This document shows positions 9,086-16,921 of a DNA stretch of 59,923 bases, piece by piece. Made by a program: the position numbers and the translations under genes. The stretch's first letter is position 1. The number at the start of each line of letters is the position of its first letter. This DNA is from JBBSBY01 sp038250835. GTDB lineage: Bacteria; Desulfobacterota; Desulfomonilia; Desulfomonilales; Desulfomonilaceae. The notes under the pieces were generated by a model. The model made no database searches, was not told the origin of the DNA, and saw only the letters and a program-made list of their open reading frames with translations. The stretch is from positions 1 through 59,923 of the forward strand of contig JBBSBY010000011.1 of NCBI GenBank assembly GCA_038250835.1. The letters are read 5' to 3'.

Positions 9086-10124
9086 CTACCGTAAATTTAA
9101 ATCTCGCCATGCGGGTAAAATACCCAGCCCATCAGCAAATCTTACCGCATTATGGACGGAATCCTGAAGCGCCTGTTGCGCCAAAAGGGCAATGCGATTT
9201 GCGTCCGTCCCGACATCGCCGACACTCATAACGATTGTCAAATCGCCGTCGATGTGGCTGTGAAATGGGCGGATAACCCTTCCCAATCCCAGAGTTGCTT
9301 GAGCCGCCACTCTAACGGCGCTTGGTTTATCCAGGAGAGCGTTAGTCGCTATAACGGCAAGCGTTGTATTTTCAACCGCCAAAGATCGAGATTGAACCCG
9401 GCCTGTTTCCAACAGACGAGCAGCATCGGCAAATTCCGCAGAATCCGTTGCCGCTCGGACTCCCGCCAAAATGCGGCCCGTCCGGTCCAACACATCTCCA
9501 AATGGGTTTGCAGCCACAATAGCCCCAACAATAATGTCGCCGGATTGAACGCTCGCTGAGCCTACTCCACCCTTCATGGCGCAATCCATACCCAATAATT
9601 TACCGATCGTTGCCCCGGCCGCCGACTCCTACGGAACCTTGCGCTATGGGGCCGGCGCCCGCATTTTTATAAGCCGATAATCCCAATGCAAAATCTGGAC
9701 GGACCTTTCCTGAACCGAAATTCAGATCAAAGATAGCCGCTGTGGGGACAATAGGCACTGTTACGCCTACCACCTGAAAACCCACTTTGTCGGCCTCGAG
9801 ACCCGCTAGAACCCCGCCTGCCGCGTCAAGGCCAAAAGCGCTGCCTCCGCACAGGCAAACGGCATGAATTCGGTCGACAATGTGCAGAGGGTTCAGACTA
9901 TCCATTTGTCTAGTGGAGGGAGCAGACCCTCCTACGTGTATTCCGGCCCGAGCTCCTGAAGGGGGCGGCAGCACAACGGTTACGCCGGTGAAGTTGTCGG
10001 CGCTTTGGGCATGACCAACTTTGATTCCGGGCACATCGGTAATATCGTTATTCAAATCAATCTCCTGTAAAATCAGCCGGTCGCCGAAAAACTGAGAACG
10101 CTGAATATTAACTCGATTGCCCAT
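9086..10124 (-). pseudogene. P1-family (S58) aminopeptidase/esterase, DmpA-like, split by a frameshift
   Basis: Two adjoining frames (9600-10124 and 9086-9595) together make one P1-family peptidase of about 345 residues, the normal length. The N-terminal half has NDITDVPGIKVGHA and the LCGGSAFGLDAA motif. The C-terminal half has GMDCAMKGGVGSASV, whose Gly-Ser is where DmpA-type enzymes self-cleave to expose the nucleophile. The first frame ends GSVGVGGRGNDR, while the family sequence G-A-T-I-G-K-L-L continues in the next frame, so one base has been lost near 9611-9623 in a GC-rich run. Either the gene is inactivated or the base call is wrong. The family cleaves N-terminal residues or D-amino-acid esters and amides. 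Confidence 0.82.
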
Positions 10125-10129
10125 CCGCT

Positions 10130-10285
10130 TCAAACGAAATACTCAGGGGTATTGACGAGCGCTCCCGCAACAAAATCTTTTGAATTTACTCCGCAACCAG
10201 GATGGTAGGTATAATATTTGGGAAGCAAAGTAACGGCTGGATGCAATCCAAATAGTTCAGTTCCATGTGGCGAAGATGCGGTCAT
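10130..10285 (-). CDS. Possible small protein, 51 aa, unknown
   Basis: An ATG at 10285 opens a 51-residue frame that ends at 10130, six bases before the peptidase start. The peptide (starting MTASSPHGTELFG, with YYTYHPGCG in the middle) has a protein-like mixture and a weak AGGG upstream. I do not recognise it. It may be a real small gene, a coupled leader, or the 3' end of a decayed one. Confidence 0.28.
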   Translation of the reverse strand: MTASSPHGTELFGLHPAVTLLPKYYTYHPGCGVNSKDFVAGALVNTPEYFV

Positions 10286-10543
10286 ACTTTCATTACCCTG
10301 TTTCGCCGCCTGTACCTGCTCTACTTATAAGATTGCCATAATTCGTTTACGTGGGAAAAACCGATTTCAGGAAGATTAATTCTTGAACCGAACCCTCGGA
10401 CATCAAAGAGACTCATCATATTAATCCGAGATTACTTTAGAGAATTATGACTCTCTTTCTACCTTGCAAAAGCTCAGGGAGAGGGTCTTGCAGACGGATT
10501 GTGAGAACCTAAAGGCAATGGAGTGTAACCGGAACACCTTTAT

Positions 10544-12049
10544 TTAGCCGCCGGCGCGCACGGCGCGATTAAATGCCCAGCGTTCGAGCTTCTTTATATC
10601 CTCCTTCATGGTCGTTGAAAGAGGCACGATACTTTCCAGCGCAACCTGAATATCATGTTGGGTGAGCGGTCGTTTGTCGCTGAATGCTCTGAAGATGCCG
10701 CCTATAATCCCCTGCTCGATTTCCGCTCCATTAAAGCCTTCGGTAATTTTGACTACGTCCTTGTAGCTGTTCATGATATTGATCGGCACACTCCGTCGAG
10801 CAAGATGAATTTTGATGATTTCCTCTCTTTCTGAGTCGTTGGGCAATTCAACATAGAAAAGTTCGTCAAACCTCCCTTTTCTGAGAATTTCCGGAGGCAG
10901 CAGCTCTATATTGTTTGCCGTCGCTCCTATAAATACGGGCGACATCTTTTCCTGCATCCAAGTCAAAAACGCTGCCAAAATTCGAGAAGCGGACCCGCCT
11001 AAGCTCTTCTGACTGGCATTGGCAATACCGGCTTCAATTTCGTCTATCCATAGGACGCAAGGGGCCGAAGCTTCGGCGGTTTTTAGGACTTTGCGTAAAC
11101 ATTCCTCGGGGCTTCCTTGAATGCCGTCATAAACGCGACCCATATCCAACCGCAACAACGGCAATTGCCAATATGAAGCAATGGCTTTTACGCAAAGGCT
11201 CTTTCCGCAACCGCTGATTCCCATCATGAGGACTCCCTTCGGAAAACTCAAGCCGTGGTCCCGGGCGCGTTTGGAGAAAATGTCCTTGCGCATGTCCAGC
11301 CATTTTTTCAGATTACTAAATCCGCCCAAATCATTGTAGTTGATGTTGTGGATAAATACTTCCAGTAATCCGCTTTTCTTTACGATTTGCCGTTTCTCTT
11401 CGAAAAGTGATTCAATTTCCGTAGGTCCGATTGCATGTTTGCCGGCCAAGACCTTTCTGAATGCGTGTTGGGCCTGCTGGCTGGTCAAACCCGCTCCGGC
11501 TTTAATGAATAAATCTCGGACATCATCAGTCATCGCGGCTTTCAACTCATGGCGGTGCTTTTCCTTTGAAACGACCTGAGCGACTATACGGTCGATTTCT
11601 TCGGGTCTGGGTAATGGAACGTCAATAAGCACAATGTCGCTGCTTATTTCAGGAGGAATTTCCTGAATCGGAGAGATCATGAAAATTGCCTTGTAGGTGT
11701 GCTCAATACGCTTCGCAGTGTCTTTCAGCTTACGTATCACCGGGAGATTATCTTTTAAGAAAACATGAATATCATTGAGAATCAGGAACGCTGATTCGTT
11801 GAGATCCATAAACCAATCCAGCGTGTCCATGAGGGAGGGCGTCGGCATAACCGGCTCGTCGTCCAGAGTAACTCCGGTGGTGCATGACCAAACGTACACC
11901 CTAAACGGCGGCTTGAAAGCCGACGCAAGAACCTTAATCTCTCTTTCCAAACGTCGGTCTTCATCCGATAAAAGGTACAACAACGATGTCTTGGCAAGAA
12001 TCATGTCCTTGAGCACGGACCGCAAACCTTGTACTTCTTTTTCCGCCAT
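10544..12049 (-). CDS. AAA+ ATPase, Ycf46-like
   Basis: A 501-residue AAA+ protein. Residues 1 to about 190 form an N-terminal region with a degenerate ATPase-like fold, as in Ycf46-type proteins. The C-terminal AAA domain carries Walker A (GISGCGKSL), Walker B (CVLWIDEIE), a sensor-1-like FIGATANNIELLP, and an arginine-finger-like RKGRFDELF as in FtsH/Cdc48-type modules. The start at 12049 is chosen because AAGGCGGAG precedes it; the frame extends to 12130 without another good site. Ycf46-like proteins are found in cyanobacteria, plastids and various bacteria, with roles proposed in CO2 uptake or stress but not established generally. No peptidase domain is attached, so a remodelling role is the safest inference. 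Confidence 0.78.
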   Translation of the reverse strand: MAEKEVQGLRSVLKDMILAKTSLLYLLSDEDRRLEREIKVLASAFKPPFRVYVWSCTTGVTLDDEPVMPTPSLMDTLDWFMDLNESAFLILNDIHVFLKDNLPVIRKLKDTAKRIEHTYKAIFMISPIQEIPPEISSDIVLIDVPLPRPEEIDRIVAQVVSKEKHRHELKAAMTDDVRDLFIKAGAGLTSQQAQHAFRKVLAGKHAIGPTEIESLFEEKRQIVKKSGLLEVFIHNINYNDLGGFSNLKKWLDMRKDIFSKRARDHGLSFPKGVLMMGISGCGKSLCVKAIASYWQLPLLRLDMGRVYDGIQGSPEECLRKVLKTAEASAPCVLWIDEIEAGIANASQKSLGGSASRILAAFLTWMQEKMSPVFIGATANNIELLPPEILRKGRFDELFYVELPNDSEREEIIKIHLARRSVPINIMNSYKDVVKITEGFNGAEIEQGIIGGIFRAFSDKRPLTQHDIQVALESIVPLSTTMKEDIKKLERWAFNRAVRAGG

Positions 12050-12535
12050 GTCTCCGCCTTGGTTTTGAAATGAATTGAAAAACCTGAAAAGCGCGGTCAC
12101 GAATCTTGAGGAATACAACTGAGTAATCACTTATACCAGTAACTTCGGCCAATAACTATAGGTCTCTTCTTTTGATTCATAGAGTAAAACATTATTTATA
12201 GGGTTTCGCCACAATTGTCGGGACCGCTCCACTTTCAACATTACGCCGGGGCCCAGATCCTCCTGAATACCGGCTATCCTCCAAGGAGCGCCAAGTTTAG
12301 CTGAAATCCATAGCACAACAGCGCCTGAGGGATTGAAGTCCCTCTGACAATGGGGATTTAGGGGACTGTGTCGTTATTCAAAGTATTTAGTTTGGTGTTT
12401 CTCCTCCCGCTGAATCTGCAAACAACGCAGAGAATACAACCACTTGAGTTAAACAAATTTCGGTTGTAGTTTAACTTTGGTCGCGTTAGACTGTATAGTT
12501 TTGCGGCTATTTAAAACCTGAAATCGAACCATGAT
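12050..12535. other. Gene-poor region with one palindromic element copy
   Basis: Upstream region of the minus-strand AAA+ gene and of the plus-strand GNAT gene. It holds a minus-strand frame at 12131-12316 (61 aa) with a GTG start and no clear ribosome site, which I do not call. At about 12342-12372 there is one copy of a dispersed element, also seen near 47034 and 52602. Confidence 0.5.
12342..12372 (+). repeat. Dispersed short palindromic element, copy A
   Basis: The core GTCCCTCTGACAATGGGGAT followed by TTAGGGGAC matches the reverse complement of the sequence at 47034-47069 and, more loosely, the sequence at 52602-52642. CCCTCTGACAATGGGG can fold back on itself. The element lies in an intergenic region in all three places. 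Confidence 0.5.
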
Positions 12536-13036
12536 ATGAAAAGTGACCTCAATTGCACTTTAATGGGATACTTCCCTGGAGCTATCGGGAAAGTTACCGA
12601 ACTCCACGCCGTTTACTATCATGAATGCTGGAATTTTGATATTTCATTCGAGATCCAGGTGGCCGCTGAACTTTCAGCTTTTTTAAGCAGATTTGATCCT
12701 GAATCCGACGCTATCATTACAGCCTTTGTCGACGACCATTTCGCCGGATCGGTTGCCATAGACGGCGCCACACCCGATGGGGCGAGGCTACGGTGGTTCA
12801 TCGTAGATCCCAAATTCCAGGGCGCCGGCATAGGCCGCAAATTGGCGGATGCGGCTATGACTTTTTGCTCCGCGTCAGGAACGTCTATGATACATCTATG
12901 GACATTTCGCGGGCTCGATTGCGCCCGACATATTTACGAAGAGCTTGGATTCACGCTGAGCGAGGAACATGAAGCGCAACAGTGGGGATCTACAATTATA
13001 GAACAAAGGTTTGATTTACGTTTTGATTACGAATGA
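12536..13036 (+). CDS. GNAT family N-acetyltransferase
   Basis: A 166-residue single-domain GNAT enzyme, which transfers an acetyl group from acetyl-CoA to an amine. The acetyl-CoA-binding motif A is visible in WFIVDPKFQGAGIGRKLAD (Q-x-x-G-x-G pattern, about residues 90-108), followed by the motif B region IYEELGFTLSEEH. The family is broad and the substrate cannot be predicted. The Trp-rich HLWTFRGLD and WGSTIIEQRFDLRF segments resemble GNATs sometimes fused to MarR regulators. It stands alone, with the DUF3309 gene converging on it from downstream. Confidence 0.85.
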   Translation: MKSDLNCTLMGYFPGAIGKVTELHAVYYHECWNFDISFEIQVAAELSAFLSRFDPESDAIITAFVDDHFAGSVAIDGATPDGARLRWFIVDPKFQGAGIGRKLADAAMTFCSASGTSMIHLWTFRGLDCARHIYEELGFTLSEEHEAQQWGSTIIEQRFDLRFDYE

Positions 13037-13090
13037 TGTAGTGCTAAAGATGCGCCGACCAATCGGCAAACAGAGATTAATTCGCAAGCA

Positions 13091-13120
13091 AAAGAAAAAG
13101 AGGGAGCGGTACGCCCCCTC
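13091..13120 (-). terminator. Intrinsic terminator of the DUF3309 gene
   Basis: Read on the minus strand, a 9-bp stem (one G-U pair) with a 3-base loop lies just after the DUF3309 stop codon and is followed by TTTTTC. It may also serve the GNAT gene from the other side, with a poorer tail. Confidence 0.75.
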
Positions 13121-13129
13121 CAACTCAAT

Positions 13130-13285
13130 TTAAATTGCGCCAAACAACAGCAACAAGAGAATAACGACAAGAACCAAACCCAATCCTCCACTGGGATAAT
13201 AACCCCAACCTCTACTATATGGCCATGCGGGCAATGCGCCGATCAACAGCAGCACCAAAATCACGAGTAAAAGTGTTGAAAACAT
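13130..13285 (-). CDS. DUF3309 family small membrane protein, 51 aa
   Basis: An ATG at 13285, directly behind an AAGGAGAAAAC ribosome site, opens a 51-residue frame ending at 13130. The protein is almost all hydrophobic: MFSTLLLVILVLLLIGALPA, a short central loop with WPYSRGWGYYPSGG, then a second Leu/Val-rich segment ending LLFGAI. This is the layout of DUF3309: two hydrophobic stretches around a Trp/Tyr/Gly-rich turn containing W-G-Y-x-P-S-G-G. These proteins are very small, of unknown function, and are often missed by gene callers. A terminator follows at once, so it is monocistronic. Confidence 0.85.
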   Translation of the reverse strand: MFSTLLLVILVLLLIGALPAWPYSRGWGYYPSGGLGLVLVVILLLLLFGAI

Positions 13286-13620
13286 GTTTTCTCCTTTGTA
13301 ACTTCACAAATCTCAAAAGATCAAGATTTGTGCCGCCGGTTATCGATACTTAAACATCCATTGGGCAAGATAATGAACGAATTGCAATTTAACTCATAAG
13401 AAAATGTTAAATCGTCGCCACTCATGTTACGAATCACTGTCGTAGCCAAACTCATTGTCAATTGAATCAATTCACTTTACATTTGTAATGAAAGTACAAG
13501 CATATAACGTGCCAATTGGATAAACAATGAAAAAGGTATATTTTACAAATGGTTACATTTTAACAAGCTTTAGCTTATTGATCGGCTGTAATGGTAGCAA
13601 ACTTCACGAGGGTTTTTTTT

Positions 13621-13643
13621 GCACGCGGGGCGTGGATTGAAAA
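13621..13643 (+). repeat. Isolated fragment resembling the 3' part of a type I-C CRISPR repeat
   Basis: GCACGCGGGGCGTGGATTGA plus AAA reads like the loop, right arm and GTGGATTGAAA end of type I-C repeats. The 5' arm is missing (a T-run sits there instead), and no second copy or cas gene is in the window. It is at best a single degenerate repeat. Confidence 0.3.
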
Positions 13644-13791
13644 GAATTCCATTTATTTGTGGGCGGTTTTTCCACTCTATGCGTTTCGTAATAGCTTTTT
13701 ACAACCTCAATTGCAGATCCAACAACCATGATGCAATTCTGAACCACGCATTGCGCTTTAGCATTCAACTATTTTTTTAGCCCGAAAAAAC

Positions 13792-13825
13792 TTGACTTAG
13801 TTAGGTGAGTAATATTAACTTACCT
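13792..13825 (+). promoter_or_regulatory. Possible promoter with operator-like inverted repeat upstream of the acyl-CoA ligase
   Basis: TTGACT at 13792-13797 could be a -35 box. An imperfect palindrome at 13803-13825 (outer arms AGGTGAGT / ACTTACCT, seven of eight outer pairs matching) covers where the -10 would lie. Such an overlap is typical of a TetR-type repressor site before fatty-acid genes, but that identity is inference. The ligase start is about 205 bp downstream. Confidence 0.3.
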
Positions 13826-14030
13826 TGTCGGTCACGTTAATTATATTTCACTTCTGCAAATCTAATAGTTCCACAAACAATTTGGCCTCACATAAGCTTT
13901 TGGACCGGTAATAGGCAGGTTTCTCCTGCTCATAACAATCGATACAACGGTTTTAGGGTTCAAAACAGCTCCAACCCACAGCGCAGCGGAAAAGCACGGC
14001 GCCACGACTGTTTCAAGAGGAGATGCCGAA

Positions 14031-15710
14031 ATGCAAAAGATCAAAGGTTTTCCGGCCACGTCACAAGACGATTACCAACTCAACGTGCTCAACATCATGA
14101 AACAAGCTGTTCGCAGCTTTGGCGGACAGGAGATCGCTTCACGAAAAAATGACGGCTCGATGTTCCGGTACACTTATGCGGACGCATACGCGAGAGTTGG
14201 AAAACTGGCAAACTTCCTCAATGATCTGGGTGTAAAAACCGGCGACCGCGTTGGCGTTTTAGCGTGGAACACTCATGAAAACTACGAAATTTACTTTGGT
14301 GTTCCCGGAATGGGCGCGGTAATGCTGCTTCTCAATTTACGTCTTTCGCCGCCGGATTTGTCTTACGTAGTAAATCACTCGGGCGCCAAGGTCATTATAG
14401 TGGATGAGCTGTTGGTCCCGATTGCCCAGGCGATTGCGCCTCTTTGCCCGACTGTTGAAAAGTATATAGTCATTACGAATAAGCCGATCGAATCCTTTCA
14501 CGATAAACTACCCAATGCGCTCTCTTTCGAAGCCGGACTCCAGAAACAATCTAGCTCCTACGATTGGCCTAACCTGGATGAAACCTCTGCGTACGCCGCG
14601 TGTTACACCACAGGGACAACGGGCAAACCAAAAGGCGTCTATTATTCTCACAGAAATGTATATCTTCACAGTTGCGCAATGGCCGTAAACGCTGAAATCA
14701 CTTTAAGGGATTGCTCACTGCAAATCGTGCCGATGTTCCACGCTCTGGGTTGGGGTCTTTGCCAAGCGGCCACAATGGCGGGAGCACGACAAGTGTTTTC
14801 AGGAATGTACACTTTGGAAACACTGGGCGGTTTGGCCGAGCTCTTCGTAAGTGAAAAGGTGACCGTCAGCGCGGGCGCTCCGGCGATATTCATGCCCTTT
14901 TTGGAATACATCCGAAAGCTCGATTCAAAGCCTGACCTTCGAGGTGTTAGACTATTATCAGGAGCTTCAGAACCTCCCATTGCAATGATGAAGGGCTATC
15001 ATGATCTCACAGGGGCAGAAGTTATCCACGCCTACGGCGCTACTGAAACAACTCCGTTGGTTACCGTCAACCGCATTAAACCATGGATGGAGGATAAGCT
15101 TTCGGACGAAGAAAGGTGGGATCAAAAGCGGAAACAAGGTTACACTGTAGTCGGATTGGATCTCAAAGTCGTTGATCCCATGGACGCTGAAGTTCCCGCA
15201 GACGGAAAGACTCAAGGCGAAATTCTGATTCGAGGTCCTTGGATAGCAGGTCAATACCACGATTCCGAAGAAGGCAAAGTTCAATTTACTGAAGACGGCT
15301 ATTGGCGAAGCGGAGATGTAGGCACAGTCGATGAAGAAGGATACGTCAAAGTTACCGATAGGATCAAAGACGTTATTAAAAGCGGAGGCGAATGGATTTC
15401 TTCGGTCGACATGGAAAACGAAATAGTTTCCCATCCCGGTGTCATGGAAGCCGCTGTTGTAGGGGTAAAACATCCAAAGTGGGAGGAGCGTCCATTAGCT
15501 CTTGTTGTCCTAAGGCCGGAGAGTGAGGGAATGATTGCGGCTGCTGATATAACCGCGCATTTAGCTGAAAAATTTGCCAAATGGCAGTTGCCGGAATCAG
15601 TGCTGTTCGTTGACGCCATTCCTAAAACCAGCGTGGGAAAAATAAACAAGAAGGTGATTCGCGAAAATCACAAGGATGTGTATTTAAATTCGACCGAGGT
15701 GAAGCCATAG
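14031..15710 (+). CDS. Medium/long-chain acyl-CoA ligase (AMP-forming, AlkK-like)
   Basis: A 559-residue ANL-superfamily enzyme that adenylates a carboxylic acid and transfers it to CoA. The start is supported by AGGAG in front. The core phosphate-binding motif is YTTGTTGKPKGVYYSH (about residues 191-206), then GASEPP and AYGATETTP, and the hinge and C-terminal domain GYWRSGDVGTVDEEGYVKVTDR and KDVIKSGGEW. The catalytic Lys lies in PKTSVGKINKK. Similarity to AlkK-type ligases (LNLRLSPPDLSYVVNHSGAK) favours medium- or long-chain fatty acids, probably for beta-oxidation. It stands as a single gene with a possible operator upstream. Confidence 0.9.
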   Translation: MQKIKGFPATSQDDYQLNVLNIMKQAVRSFGGQEIASRKNDGSMFRYTYADAYARVGKLANFLNDLGVKTGDRVGVLAWNTHENYEIYFGVPGMGAVMLLLNLRLSPPDLSYVVNHSGAKVIIVDELLVPIAQAIAPLCPTVEKYIVITNKPIESFHDKLPNALSFEAGLQKQSSSYDWPNLDETSAYAACYTTGTTGKPKGVYYSHRNVYLHSCAMAVNAEITLRDCSLQIVPMFHALGWGLCQAATMAGARQVFSGMYTLETLGGLAELFVSEKVTVSAGAPAIFMPFLEYIRKLDSKPDLRGVRLLSGASEPPIAMMKGYHDLTGAEVIHAYGATETTPLVTVNRIKPWMEDKLSDEERWDQKRKQGYTVVGLDLKVVDPMDAEVPADGKTQGEILIRGPWIAGQYHDSEEGKVQFTEDGYWRSGDVGTVDEEGYVKVTDRIKDVIKSGGEWISSVDMENEIVSHPGVMEAAVVGVKHPKWEERPLALVVLRPESEGMIAAADITAHLAEKFAKWQLPESVLFVDAIPKTSVGKINKKVIRENHKDVYLNSTEVKP

Positions 15711-15751
15711 GTATTGGGGGGGCTGTGAAGTTGGAGTAAACGAATCTGCGC

Positions 15752-16086
15752 TCAACAATCTTTCGGCTTGGTCTTCAGCATAGCAATTGCTTCCGTAATA
15801 GCCGAGTTTAGCGCTTTGATGGGAATAATTTTGTATGTGGCTTCATTCCTTCTTCTTACTGCAATAACGAATACCATACCTGCAGCATCCAAAATTCCGT
15901 AAATAACTCTGACGTCTTGTTGTTTTACCCGCAAGACGTTTTTATATCCTGCAACCGGTTCACATCCTAATGGTCGGGGATTTGTTTTTAATGGCGTAAT
16001 TAAATCACGAGCAATTCTGCGTTCAAACTTTTGTAGGTTTTTGAAGTTGCGTTTGCGTGTCCAAGAATATGGATGCTATAAGTCAT
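15752..16086 (-). pseudogene. RelE/ParE-family toxin gene, frameshifted near its start
   Basis: The gene should begin at the ATG at 16086, eight bases after the antitoxin stop, and reads MTYSIH. The toxin-like sequence WTRKRNFKNLQKFERRIA, then NPRPLG, GYKNVLRVKQQDVRVIYG and VIAVRRRNEA, is in another frame and runs to the stop at 15752. The two join if one base is restored near 16064-16068. The pattern (N-terminal strand, helical hairpin, L-R-V-x-x-x-D-x-R-V-I-Y-x-I strand, terminal V-x-x-R-R-x-x strand) is that of RelE/ParE mRNA interferases or gyrase poisons. No ATG, GTG or TTG lies early in the toxin frame, so intact toxin should not be made as the sequence stands. Confidence 0.72.
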
Positions 16087-16094
16087 GCCTAGAT

Positions 16095-16301
16095 TTATTC
16101 CATCACATCGAGCTCTTTTTCAAAATCATCCCAATCCGAAATTTCACCTGTTTCAGATACTTCATTGACGGATTGGAGCACCGCAAGCAGGTCAAGACAG
16201 TCTTCCAGTTTTTCTATGGATTCTTCTCTTTCAGTTTGTTGTCCTTCCGACAAAAAGGTAGCGCAAAAATTCTTCATTTCTTCACTACTGGATTTTATCA
16301 T
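16095..16301 (-). CDS. Antitoxin-like small acidic protein paired with the RelE/ParE toxin
   Basis: A 68-residue acidic, helical protein (MIKSSSEEMKNFCATFL ... DWDDFEKELDVME) starting behind an AGAGGAA site. Its place eight bases upstream of the toxin frame, with the antitoxin first, is the standard type II order. I do not recognise a specific DNA-binding fold. The acidic C-terminus would suit neutralising a basic RelE-type toxin. The frame is intact although the toxin is broken. Confidence 0.6.
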   Translation of the reverse strand: MIKSSSEEMKNFCATFLSEGQQTEREESIEKLEDCLDLLAVLQSVNEVSETGEISDWDDFEKELDVME

Positions 16302-16756
16302 AATCGTATTCCTCTAATAATAGTGGCTTTATCATACCTTATTATAAAAATCCCTTATACAATGAGAGTAAGGGCATACTAACCTGATCAATCTCTGACT
16401 TGGAATTTACGCTTTGGTATTTACCGTTGAGCGAATTCAAGATTATCACGCATACATTAAATTATGATCAACACCATAATTCCTGTCAAGCATAAGATAT
16501 TCACTCACGTCGCCTTTGCCGCCTAAACTTAAACTTAAAAAAATCTCGGCGGATCTAAGAATGGAAATCGCAACTTTATAGCTTTTGTGTGGAATAAAGC
16601 TCCAGTGACTATTGCTTTTCCTAGTCCTTTGGCCCCCTTCCATCACTGGAGAAGGATCTTCAACAGGATGTTACGAAACTTGCTGGATTACTTAGTAGAA
16701 TCACTATAATTATGCCAAATCCGTGCAATGTATTCCGAATTCTTGGGAGAAACCAA
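16302..16756. other. Gene-poor region upstream of the antitoxin
   Basis: Contains the presumed antitoxin promoter on the minus strand (AT-rich, with TATAAT-like words near 16330-16350). A minus-strand frame at 16446-16646 has no convincing start or domain. Nothing else was found. Confidence 0.4.
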
Positions 16757-16870
16757 ATGGAATGGTGGGAAATAGACGTCTTAGTGTCAGTGGCCATTCT
16801 CGTGGCTTGCCTAATTTTGCGCTTCTGCAACTACGATGACGAAAAGTGTGAAGATATTAAATTTAGATGA
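16757..16870 (+). CDS. Possible 37-aa single-span membrane protein
   Basis: An ATG at 16757 with GGGAGA about seven bases upstream opens a 37-residue frame. It reads as a short MEWWEID head, a hydrophobic span (VLVSVAILVACLIL), a Cys/Arg boundary, and a charged DDEKCED tail. That is the layout of a small one-pass membrane protein, but chance cannot be excluded for so short a frame. Unknown function. Confidence 0.4.
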   Translation: MEWWEIDVLVSVAILVACLILRFCNYDDEKCEDIKFR

Positions 16871-16921
16871 GGCTGAAATTCGAAGAGCCGGTCGGCTCCA
16901 GGTAGACTCAAAACATCAAGA

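Larger units (their letters stand above)
13286..14030. other. Gene-poor AT-rich region
   Basis: No credible gene in 745 bp. It holds the DUF3309 promoter region, a CRISPR-repeat-like fragment (13621-13643), and near the right end a TTGACT hexamer and an inverted repeat that may control the acyl-CoA ligase. A minus-strand frame at 13862-14059 overlaps the ligase start and is rejected. Confidence 0.5.

Noticed and set aside
12131..12316. A 61-codon minus-strand frame upstream of the AAA+ gene
   Set aside because: It starts at a GTG without a ribosome site and ends in the spacer before the AAA+ start; composition is borderline and no family is recognised.
16041..16382. A 113-codon plus-strand frame across the toxin-antitoxin locus
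   Set aside because: Antisense to the antitoxin; Phe/Ile-rich shadow with no start signal.
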